The notes under the pieces were generated by a model, which searched no databases, was not told the origin of the DNA, and was given only the letters and a program-made list of their open reading frames with translations. Of a stretch of 64,000 nt of DNA, positions 24,733-35,609 are shown piece by piece; position 1 is the first letter of the stretch, and each line of letters begins with the position of its first letter. The translations under genes and the position numbers were made by a program. The DNA is from Tyto alba (lineage: Eukaryota; Chordata; Aves; Strigiformes; Tytonidae), in contig NW_024881316.1 in NCBI RefSeq assembly GCF_018691265.1, forward strand, positions 27,815,819-27,879,818, in the 5' to 3' direction.

Positions 24733-27620
24733 TGATGACAGACCGCAGTGTTTCCTGTGTCAGAAGCAAAGAAAGGTGCAATACAGGGCTATTACCTCCT
24801 CCCTTCCTGTTATCTCTCTAGGCAGAGGTTCCAACTCAATTTTTACCAAACTCTGCAGAATTTAACTAATTCAGAGACTGATATAAATTTACAAACACTA
24901 TGAGCAGATGAACAATTATCACCTCATAAGCTTGGGAACAAAATTACATTTACCGTCTACTCCATGAAATTGTCCATGGACACGTTCTGCTCCATACAGT
25001 GAATATGCAGCAACCTACTCCAATCCCCCATGAGCAGACGTAAGGTGGGACTTCAGATGTCACACCCTGTCAGAAGTGCAAGTCAAAACTATGGAACTAT
25101 TCAGCAGAATAAAATCATCAGCAGGAAGATAAAACATCAGTGAGCCAAGCTGAGGTAAGAAAGACATTTAATCTGCTTTACTGAGACTTCAGATAAATCA
25201 GACAAGGATCTTTTCCAGACAACTGTGATGTTTTATTTTTTAGGGCTGTCTTCAGGCTGTATGATGTACAAGAATCCATACCTCTCAGACCATTGGTCAG
25301 TAAATGTGGCAGCTGTATGTTCATCAGGAGCAAATAATTCTGTAGTAACTCCAAATAAATGAACACAAAATAACACTATATTTTAGAAAGACATCCAATG
25401 TCTGTGTCCTCATTCAGAATACTATAGAGAAGTTTTATTTAGCCATCACCACAGTGCAACTATAACTAAGTGAAGCATAATCATTGCTTTAACACATTAC
25501 AGCAACATTACACAACAGTCAATGAGAGGAAGCAAAAGAGATCTTTTATAGTTGACATTATTGGTAAATTTGTAGGTAATTCCCTTTTGACTCGGTTAAG
25601 AATACACATATTTGGCACCCTCATTTTGAAAAAAAAAAAATATTTTGAAACCTTATTATTCGTGAACATTCAAAAATGCAATACTGGACTTCCTAATGTT
25701 TTCAGCAGTTTGTCTCCCCTATTTACTGGAGTATGCATATGGCAAGTAGCTAGTCAGAAGCTGACTTCTTTAACAGAATTTAAGGCCACAGACTCATCTA
25801 GTCATGAATATCAAGGGGGATTAATAGTCAATTTATGAGCTCGATATGTTCAGTGCCCAAGCACTTTGGTTAGACAAAAGGCTGGATTTATAAAAGAGTA
25901 GGCAGATATTGGAATAAAACCCGGTATTCTGTGTTAGAAGCTATATTGATCCTGACCAGAAGACGGTTGCATGTTTAGGAATTACAGATCCACACAGCAG
26001 TTAACCTTGGTAGGTCTTGGCCTGTGCTGTGCTGCATAGAGTGTGATAGTCAGGCCTGTGCTGTGGTGGCCATAGAGTAACTTCAGCCAGCTCATTGTAT
26101 CAAAGGAGCCTGCAGGCAGCTTCCACTTGGCACCAGCTCTTACACTATCTGCATGGCCTTGGCTTTACCTAAAAGTGCAGCAAGAAGTTCTCATGTGAGC
26201 ATCCTTCAGGAACAGATCTGGTTTATTTTAAGAATGTGTTATATCAGCTTTAATGACCAAAGGGGAAAGGTTCCCTCCACAGACAGGATCTACCCTGCAT
26301 AGCATGCCATAGGAAAATCTATCTGAGCTCCATCTGAGGCTTCATGAACATGCATTGCCCAACATCTGAAGGAATTTAAGACTTGCTTGCTATCTATATT
26401 CCTCTCCTTATCACATTTTATTTAAGCAGTTATCTTTTTAAGCCATTTGCTGCTGGTCTTTCTTATTGAGATCCAGAAAGAACACTGTGCCATCTATCAC
26501 ATCTCGCCTCACCCCACCACCTCTGACGGTGCAGAACAAAAGCATCCTGTAAAGTTCAAGGCAAAAGAAGGACATTTGCAATAATAAACCTGGGATATTT
26601 CTTTTACATTGTTTTACTCTTTCTTATTGGCCAGCACTAGAAATCCTTACTGGGTGTGCTTTTCTCACAAAAGATTTCAAAGTAAGTTTCCCCTCCACAT
26701 TTTATCCTAATAAAAATAACTGTTGTATTTCTTATCTTAATGAACGGATCAAAAAATCACCCCAGCATGTTTTATCCAATTTATAGTGCTGCCTCCCAGG
26801 TGATCAGGACCACTTCCAAACACAAAAGGTGTTCTGTACTTGGATACTTAACTCTATAAATAGGAAGACTCTGTTCTTATAGATTCAGTTTTCTCATCCC
26901 TAACTCATACATATGTTTGCTTATAATCAAGATCTCTTGCTTTACATCTCCTTGTAAAGAAATTAGGTCTGTGAGTATCTGAGAGAAGATGAGAGAGTTT
27001 TAAAGTGCTTGATACTTGCCAAGTTCTAGACATAAGTTAAACTCTGTAATTTCAAAAAGAATTTAAATCCCATTGGAAGAAAAATTATTAGCACAATCTA
27101 ACTTGTGTTGATAGGCAACCATGTAAATTCAAATAAAGAAATGAATAACAGTTTAATCTACCATCTGAGGTATTCTCGTCAGTTTCCTAGTCACCTGAGA
27201 GAAGAATTTCTCTTAAAGAAGCACAAAGTATTCTATATTTATAACATGTAATGGGAAAAGCAGATTTCAGTAAATAATATCATTTATAGGTGATAATAAC
27301 TTTAAAATCTGGTTTCTCAGAATGTGTGCAATGTTTTTGGTTCTTGTTTGATAAATGTAACTGCTGCTAAATTACTCCGCAAATTTATATTCAGGAACCA
27401 CAGTTGCTAATTAGAAGTTGAAAGCATCAGACACTCCGCTAGCCCTAGCCTATTTCTGTACCAAGTAATAGGATTATTGAAAACTCTGTCCTTATGTATT
27501 GTGTTCAAGGAGAAAAGCACTGAAAAATTGAAAGGCTTGATTTAAGCACCATTAGAAATATACTGCCACTCTTGGACTATTCTATGCAGATCAGCAGAAT
27601 GAACTACTGAGCAGGGAGTA

Positions 27621-27848
27621 ACAAACAGAGCGTATAGAAAAAAATTAAGAAATTAGAATAAGTTTTACATTCATCTCACTGCATGGCACGTACTTTTTAT
27701 TACTGCTTATATACATTTTGGTTCATAAAATTCAACAAACAGAGTATACCAAAAAAATTAAGAAATTTGAATAACTTTTACATTCATCTCACAGTATGGC
27801 ACCTACTTTTCATTACTGCTTATATACATTTTGGTTCATAAAATTCAA
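27621..27848. repeat. Tandem duplication, about 114-bp unit
   Basis: Two adjacent copies, 27621-27734 and 27735 to about 27848. Both start ACAAACAGAG, pass through TTACATTCATCTCAC and end TTTTGGTTCATAAAATTCA. They differ at only a handful of positions, so the duplication is fairly recent relative to the other repeats here. Confidence 0.9.
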
Positions 27849-29339
27849 CAGTAAAAGGTGCACATAAAACATATATAGCGTTTTCAACTCAGGTTACTAG
27901 AATAGACTTCTTAATGGAGAGGTACTAATATGAGCTATTTCCTTCATGGATGTCCCTGAAATAAAATGGTTCATCAATCACTTCCAGCTACATTTGCAAG
28001 CCGAGCAAAAGTAATAGACTCTAAAAGGTCAACATATTGGTTGGTATAAACATGTCCAGTTCACTTGCTAGCAAGATGCTCTAAGTTTCACCAAACTAGA
28101 GAATTACTTTCTTTAAATAAGAGATTCTGGGCAGTCATCTATCCCAGTATTTTCATTAATAGACATTTACAAAGTAGGCTGCTTGTACCATAGCTTTTGT
28201 ATTACTCACTCCTAGCAAAAAGTAGGAAGGCTTCCTCAGTTCTCCTATGCAGGAAAAAGTATACTTTTGTACATATTCAAAATTTCCTTCTGCTCACTCT
28301 AAAGAATTTGAAGATTCAGTGAAAATCTCTTTAACATGATCTGTGAAATAAGTCCATTTGAATGCTAAGGTCAAAGTCAAGTGACTTTAATAAATATTTA
28401 ATCTTCACTCTTTTTTTCTGAGTAGCAATCAACTATTCAGCTCAGCTGCAAATAGTTAGTCTCGCTTATCTAAAGATTGCCTGACTTGGGTTTTCTTCTT
28501 GCATTTCATACCTATATCATGAAGGATAATTGTTCCTATAAGCAGTTAAATAACTATGTAAATAGATAATTTTCTCCCAGAGGGAATCAGTTTTTCATTT
28601 TATGTCATCCTGTTTTCAGAATTTCTCTAAATCAAGATGAATATTTAAATATTTTTATTCTTTTGAAAAGCACACTGAGATATGAATGCTACAGAAATGC
28701 AAAACAACCTTAGTTCTCTGTTCATTTTCCCAGGGACTGACTTTCTGCTTCAGCGGTTGTAAATCAAGACACAAAGTTAAGGGAGTTCTAATATCTTTTT
28801 ATACACAGACTTAGATTATTTGGTATGTATCTACATTTGCAATCTTTGTATTTATTCCACCTGTTTTCAGATTACCTTTCAATAATAAGAGTATATGAGC
28901 AAATATTCTATATATGATTCAAGTAAGGTCACATAGTTTTTACACTTGCATTTTGCACATGTTTATTTCATAAAATAGATATTTTTCATTTGGTCATTTG
29001 TTTGTAATGCAAAGAATATAATTGGGTTTTTTTGAACAAAAGAATGGAGCTCACTGACCTTTGATCCAGATTTTTTACTTTCTATGAGTCACTTTTTTTA
29101 CTAATGGTTTCTTACTATCCTCCTCTGTCATACATTTGCAGTTTGGTTTAGTAAAACGCAGTCTTGTAAAGAAATTATTATCACATAATGAAACTTTCAG
29201 AGCTAACATCAGCTGACCTCAACATATAATGTGCTTATTTACTTAGTTTGCATGTACTCTGACTACTCACTGTTTATGCAATCCTTTTTATTAAAATGTT
29301 AATAAATTCCATCTGTTGATATAAAAGAAGCAGATTTTT

Positions 29340-30780
29340 CTTCTCAGTACATATCATGGCAAGAGGCTGCCTAGTGAGGGGAAAAGCAATTGCAGACAGC
29401 CATATACCCTGGCTCTCCCTGACTGGCTGGGGGCAGGTGAGGACCCATTCCCAGCAAAGGATTCATCATACAAATGGCCTGTTCAGAGTGTTTGTGTGCT
29501 GCCTGAGTTCACAGCAGTTCTCAGTATGGCTTGAGGAGAAGTGAGCTCAGAAGCTATCATGCCTGTACTCATGTGGCAAGGCTGCAGTAAAGCCAGCTGT
29601 GTCAAACAATAAGAGAAGGTGGGGTGCTTTGTGTGCTGCTTACATGCATGGGCTTTGGGGTTAGGAGTCTGAGGAAGAAAAACAATGAGCCCAGGTAATA
29701 TATGGTCTTCAATATCTGTTGTTGTTGGCCCTGTTGTTGTTGGACCTGATCCTTTTCCTGTGTGTAATACATGTGCACTTTCCCATTACTATATCATTGA
29801 AGGATGAGGATGATAAGAAATACTTCCTCATGCCTTCATTCCAAGATAAGATTTCCACGGGCATAAGTGCTGGATTCAATAAGGCAAGAGCATAGAAGAG
29901 GGCATGTGTGCAGACCCATAGCTATCCTCCACCAAGGTGTACAAGCTATTCATCGTATTTTTAGGGATGTAAATGCAGAAGATGTCTGCCAGCATTTCTG
30001 TCCAGTTTTTTGCAATGCAGGATTGAGAGATGATGAAAGGGGTTTGAGGAGTAAACACGTTCATAGTACCAATTGTCCAGAATGTTTTCCAGTGCTATAA
30101 ATGTTTTCCTACTCTGCCTGCTGTCTTCCCATCCTTGTCTTTCAGGGCTGACCTGTGCCATGCTGTGTGCACAAGATACCTCCACATAAGTGGTTCTGAA
30201 TGCCTTTGTAAGGAGATTGTGTGAGCAAACAGCTCATCATACAGAAATCATCTATCATCACTGTCTGCAAGTGTGAATGTCCCCAGGGAGTATGTGCATT
30301 GTTGGCCAACTTGCTGGTCACATGCGCTTTGTGGAGAGGGTAGGTTTACTAGGAGGGGATGTTGAGTGAGTTATCATGAACCCGAGGGTCTCCTCAAGAG
30401 ACATAATGAACAGTGGTTGATAAAGGTAGTGTAACACTGTTGTTCTGCATATTTGGCTTTCCACGGGGATCCTCCTAACAAGAAAAAACTCACACAATTT
30501 TTTCAAGGTCTTTCTGAAAGTGACAGATGTGATGAAGGCATGAAGTGTCCAGGGCAATGCTCTGTTTTGTCTTTGCTGTGAGCATTTTGGTGTCTGAGTC
30601 ATCCACTGAGAAGTATCTTTGAACTGAAATGTACTGTGCGTTTATACTTTCAATATCTATTATAGGTTGGCTCCTTGTTACACCTGCTGTTGGGCTCCAG
30701 CATTTGTGACTTCACTTTCACTGTGATACCCAGATCACATTTCACCAATCTAGCCAGCAGGTTGGTGCTGGACCATCACA
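29340..30780. other. Unexplained GC-richer block
   Basis: A stretch of about 1.4 kb with higher GC and fewer homopolymers than its flanks. Several overlapping frames of 60-95 codons run on both strands (for example 29867-30100 plus, 29961-30185 minus, 30318-30602 minus). I do not recognise any of them, frames shift between segments, and no splice pattern is convincing. It could be a decayed retrocopy, an old transposon, or single-copy non-coding DNA. Confidence 0.3.
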
Positions 30781-32140
30781 TCAGAGCAAATCATAACTTT
30801 GGTCTTAATGCTTTTCAGAAACATAAATCCAATTTACAAAAATAGTGTACTCAGCAATCCAGACCTACCCCTACCCTTCATACCAGGTATCTGTTACAAA
30901 GAGATTTGTATACCAGGAGCCATATCTCATAAAGGAGTAACCAATAAGGCATGTGCCCAGGAAATATCCTGGATAAGCCAAAGATGAGGCAGGATTGTTC
31001 TACTAAGGCTTAAAGTACAAGATGTGGGACTTAAGGTAACACCACTGAGTATACAAAAAGCTGAGCTTCGATTGATTTGTAGCAACATCTAATCCTATGA
31101 TATGACTAGACAGTTCTGAACTCCACTCAGTCAGAAAATAAACCTTCTAAACAAACTTTAGGATGAGGTAAACTCATCCTAGTGTGACTGCTGCTGCGCT
31201 GCAAAATTGTGTTTTCCAATGTCGTCAGTGATGCTGTTCCTACTTTTTGTATCTTTAATTTCACTTTATTTCATGTGCACATAGAATCAAAAGTTTTCAG
31301 GAATGTGAATTATAGATATCCTACACCACATTATCACAATGTGGCAATGTAAATTTATTTTCTTCCTGTCATAATAATTTTTCTTTTTAATTTTTCTTTT
31401 TTCTTTTTTGTCCTTTTTTTAAAAAAAAAAAAAATCTTATTGCTTGAGTAGAAAATTGGGTTACTGTCATCCTTTGGAAAACATGGAGATTCAAATAAAA
31501 TGACAATAGAATTCTAATTTTGCTCAATTTCTTTCTAACAAAGTAGTTCTGCAGGCTTTACTGCCTTTGCAACAACAAATCACGATATTACATATTCTTT
31601 GATATAGAGATACATTCTTCAAGGAGTATGCTGTGCAATAATTACTAAAAATGACCAAAATACAGCATTGTTCACACATTAAGGAAAGGTATAAAATCAA
31701 AAAAGCATCTAGGGTAAAATGCAGCTGCAGCTGGTATGTAAAGAATCCACCATGTCATCGCTTGCAAAGCAACACGGGGAGCGAAGTGAGCTGGAGAGCT
31801 CATGGTCTCTCCCTGTGATGGTACAGCAGGTACGCGAATGAGGTGGTACTACAGAACTGATAAGCTGCATACTGGCCACCCTGAGCCAACATCCTGTCGG
31901 ATCTTGATGAAATGCTGTCCTTTGTGCAAACTTTGTTCATTATAATGTCATTATAATACCAAAACACACCTCCATCCCAAAGACTACCCACCTCCAAGGT
32001 GCGACCACTCCTCTTTGAGTTTGCACCATGAGTTTTTGTAATCTATACCTTTAAATGTGAGGTGAGAGAATTTTACACCAATCATAATAAAGGTATTTAT
32101 GACTAGAGTCACTCTAACTCCACCTTGAAGGAAAAAATAG

Positions 32141-32148
32141 TATAAAAA
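32141..32148 (+). promoter_or_regulatory. TATA box of LTR family B
   Basis: TATAAAAA followed by a GC-rich step (CCCGGGG), about 280 bp ahead of the poly(A) signal. This is the expected order U3 promoter, R, poly(A) signal. Confidence 0.6.
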
Positions 32149-32426
32149 TAACCCGGGGAAGAGGGGAAGGTGGGGGGAAGACACTATTGTATGAACTTCT
32201 GGGACCAGTAGATGGGCTGAGCCTCTCTTTTTTTCCCCATAGAGATGCCTTTGGATAAGACTTAAGAACTTAGAAAATCTTTCTAGAAAGTCTCTTTTCC
32301 ATTTTTATAGCCTGGCCCTATTGTTATAACTTTGTTGCATGCTTTATATATATTCTTATTTGCACATGCTTTGCATACAGTGTATTTATCACCGGCAATC
32401 ATAAGAACCTATATATCTGTCACTTA

Positions 32427-32432
32427 AATAAA
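32427..32432 (+). terminator. Poly(A) signal of LTR family B
   Basis: AATAAA about 125 bp before the LTR end. Confidence 0.6.
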
Positions 32433-32558
32433 CTGTACCATTTAAGTAGCTAGTCATTTCAGTTTCTCACTGAATGCGACCAAAGAGTGGCCGTGCTAGT
32501 TCATGAGCATGACTAGACTGAAGGTGCAGTCCACTATTAGTGTATCCGAATCGTAACA

Positions 32559-34527
32559 GTTTAATATATTGAACCAGATCAGACTGATAGGGGTGAATTG
32601 GTTATCACTCAGATTTTCTGCCTTAACCATTTCATGTGACATATGCAAACTTTATTTTTGAAACTTGATATTAAAAATAACTTATTAGTGATATAAAGCG
32701 TAATTTTTATTTATGATTATGTAATCTGTACCATTCAGTTTATACCTTAGGTTTAGCCAACTTTTCTGAGCATGATTTTAAACTGAATATTTTAATTAAG
32801 GAAAAAACATTAACATTTAACATTAAACAAGTTTCAAACATATGTATTTTTTAGACAGAAGATTAGTAAAATAAAATGCACAAAATTATTGAAGGTAATT
32901 TGTAGGATGTGATACCTGATACATTAATGACAGAACAGATATTCTGGGATTTGTTGCAACCCAAGGTGGCCAACAAGATATTAAAATTGGGTGCTTTCAG
33001 AAATGAATTTAAATAGGATTCTGCATGAGTGAAGTGATAATAGCTCAAAATATCTTGTATTCACTATTCAAAAATGTAAAAGTTACAGAATTCTTTCAGA
33101 TCAAAATGTAAGTTGGTTCTATTTTAGAGATAAAGAGTTTCTGAGGTAGGCAGATCACTGAGATTCATTACAATTTTCATAATTACAAAAGTTTGTTTAT
33201 CTGGTTGTTTAATGATAGACCAAGAGAAATTTCATCTGGACAGGCTATGAGGCAGCCTTTTTTTGTGAGATAAAATTAAACAGAATTTCTTCTTTCATCA
33301 TCCAACTTCCTAAATGAAGACATTTGCTTACCTGTAACACCATGATGAAACATGGGTCAAAGATTTCAAACATGTTCTGAAACCCTGGACTCCTGAGAGG
33401 ACATCAACTTTTAGAAAAAAGAGGCAGAGAAAAAGCTTGACTGTGTGCTGTCTTCTCTTTGCTTTCCTGGTGTACCTCCCTTTTACAGGTGATCCAGCAC
33501 GTATATTCTTCTGAATAAGAGCTCAGGAAGCCACAGTACAAGGTCAGATCTCCATGAGACAGCTTGAGCATGTACAATACCTACAAGGAAGATAGCACTG
33601 ATGCAACACAGGCAAAATCCAGCTTTGCCTGTTCAGGTTCTAGCATTATCCCTGGCCACTGTGTGTATCTGGCCTCACCAATGTAATCATTTTAGAGTGT
33701 AGTTATGTTATAGAGTGGTCTGTGCAATCCCCCCAGAACATTCACTAGTTGTATATTCATCAAGAAACTGAAATTTTATGTCAAGTATTGCAATCAGGTC
33801 CTCTCATGTGGTTTCTGTCATCATAAGTGCTAAGGGTAAATCTTGATTTAGCACTTTCTATATGTAAATAAGTGCTTCTATTGGCTTTTTGGACCTTTAA
33901 ATCAATGGATAGCTGCAGAGATTATTGGCATTATTATTTGGTGGATGGGGATGCAATTTAATCCACCTTTTTAGCAACATTTGTCATCTTCTCTGTTAGA
34001 AATGTTTATTCAAGTAACACAAATAAATAAAAACTAGAAAGATGAGTTATTAAAATAAGAAATATTATCTTTATTTTCAGGGGACACAAAATGAACATAT
34101 TTCTTGAAATGGAACAAAAGAGCAAGATAACCCAGGTGAAGGATTTAATTAAAACTAAAAAGTTGGATGGAAAATTCATTGATTTTTTATTATTAACATG
34201 CAGTGAAACTGATAGGTCAAATGCAGGATTCATTCCAGGTTTTTAAAAAAAAGATACTTTTATCTCAAGTTGGTCAGGAATGGAAACTATCTTGATGGTA
34301 CAGCAAGATGGAGATGGCCTTCCTAACACAACTGCCAATAATACAGTTCACAACAAGGGAGATGAATCAGCAACTCTCTTTGCTGCATCATGCACTTCAA
34401 GCTAGACACTTTTTTCACTTTGTCTTGTCAAACTTTATTGTCAAAGTTGTAGTGACTTTTGGGAAATCTTTGTGCACTAAAAGATATTGGACAGATGAGA
34501 AAAATCCTAAAATAAGTTTTACTAAGA
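32559..34527. other. AT-rich interval without supported genes
   Basis: No exon, RNA or repeat recognised. Open frames are 98 codons or shorter and featureless. Confidence 0.55.
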
Positions 34528-34532
34528 CAAGG
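34528..34532. repeat. Target site duplication, left
   Basis: CAAGG, repeated exactly at 35605-35609. Confidence 0.85.
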
Positions 34533-34720
34533 TGTCGTGGTTTAGGCCTGATTGACAGCCAACCACAATGCAGCAGCTCTCTCTCCCTTCCCCTCCAGCA
34601 ATGAGAAGGGACAGAGAGCCAGGCTTGGGGTTCAAGATAGGACTGGGATGGGGGAAAATCCCCCTTTTATGATCACGAGCAAAAGGCAGACTCGTTAGGG
34701 GAAGAAAAAAAGAACATACA

Positions 34721-34726
34721 TTTATT
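34721..34726 (-). terminator. Retroviral poly(A) signal, LTR copy 3
   Basis: AATAAA on the minus strand in the same context (TAATAAATG) as in copy 2. Confidence 0.65.
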
Positions 34727-35439
34727 ACAGACACTGACAACACATAAGAGAGTAGGACAGTGAGAAGCATTGCCACATCTTGAGAACACCTTCCCCGCAA
34801 CCCTCCCTTCTTCCCGGGCTCAGCTCTGTTCCCGATATCTCTACCTCCTCCCCCAGTGGCGCAGGGGCAGGGAATGGGGGATGCAGTCAGTGCTGCCACT
34901 TCCTTCATCTTCGGTGAGGGGAGTGTCCGAAACTTGTTCCCCCCTGCTCCATCGTGGTCCCCCTCCCACAGGAGACAGTCCTCCACAAACTCTCTTCGAC
35001 CTGAATTCCTCCCATGGGCTGCAGCGTTCCCCACACTGCTCCGCCATGGGTCACTAACTTCCTCCGACTGGATTCTCTCCCACGGCTGCAGCCCTTCCCG
35101 AGCTGCTCCGGCGTGGGACTCCCCCGCATGCTGCAATCCTCCCAGCACTGAATTACAGCAGCGGGGATACCTTTTCCCATGAGACCCCGGCCTTCTTCAG
35201 GCACAGAACCTTGATCAGTCGAGCAGGAGCAACAGGCCATAAATCAATGTCTGCTCCACCGTAGATCTTCATGGGTGGCAGGGGGGGCCGCCCTGCCGTC
35301 TCACCACAGGATACAGGAGGGTCTCTGCTCCGGCACACCTCCCCCCTCCTTTCTTCCTCCGTTCCTCCACTGACCTTGGTGTTCACGCAGCTGCCGCAAC
35401 TCCTCCTCACAAGTCCGACTGCCCGTCACCACGTCCCTT

Positions 35440-35447
35440 CTTAAATA
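35440..35447 (-). promoter_or_regulatory. TATA-like core promoter of LTR copy 3
   Basis: TATTTAAG on the minus strand within CGTATTTAAGAAGGGACG, conserved in the other two copies. Confidence 0.6.
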
Positions 35448-35604
35448 CGTTATCGCAGAGGCGCAGCTGATTGGCTCAATTTCCCAAACAGAGGTGGAGC
35501 TGACGTGGAGCTGGGGGAGCTTCGAGAAGCTTCTCACAGGGGGCCGCCCCAATAGCCCCCTCCCCTGACACCAAAAAACTCCACCACTCACTCAACCCAG
35601 GACA

Positions 35605-35609
35605 CAAGG
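35605..35609. repeat. Target site duplication, right
   Basis: CAAGG, the partner of 34528-34532. Confidence 0.85.

Larger units (their letters stand above)
24733..31739. other. AT-rich interval without supported genes
   Basis: About 7 kb with no recognised exon or RNA gene. It contains a 114-bp tandem duplication (27621-27848), a GC-richer block with several overlapping short open frames (29340-30780), and a T7/A14 junction at 31414-31434. A 122-codon plus-strand open frame at 25470-25838 has no recognisable feature. Confidence 0.5.
31740..32558 (+). mobile_element. LTR of a second ERV family (B), ERVL-like
   Basis: The core, 31814-32558, matches from memory a common avian ERVL-type LTR. 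It has the block CATTATAATGTCATTATAAT, then a TATA box (32141-32148), a G/A-rich region, a poly(A) signal (32427-32432) and the terminal segment ending ATCGTAACA at 32558. CpG-containing sequence at 31740-31813 appears to belong to the same insertion, but I could not fix the left end. No target duplication was found either side, so the copy may be 5'-truncated or may carry some 3' internal sequence. It shows no similarity to family A. No primer site follows the 3' end, so this is not a 5' LTR. Confidence 0.75.
34533..35604 (-). mobile_element. Solo LTR, ERV family A, copy 3
   Basis: The most complete family A LTR, 1072 bp. On the minus strand it begins TGTCCTGGGTTGAG at 35604 and ends CCTAAACCACGACA at 34533. 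A 5-bp direct repeat, CAAGG, flanks it at 34528-34532 and 35605-35609, so it is a complete solo LTR. It carries a TATTTAAG promoter (35440-35447), a 68-bp tandem duplication (about 34982-35117), a poly(A) signal (34721-34726) and a G5/C5 hairpin (34650-34664). An open frame of 208 codons (34522-35148, minus) crosses its 3' half and runs a few bases into the flank. It has no recognised domain and no stop-codon pressure is needed to explain it in GC-rich DNA. Confidence 0.92.

Noticed and set aside
27621..27848. CRISPR-like or satellite array
   Set aside because: Only two directly adjacent copies without spacers; a simple tandem duplication explains it.
30318..30602. Minus-strand frame considered as part of a receptor or HEAT-repeat gene
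   Set aside because: No motif of either family can be pointed to; similarity was only impressionistic.
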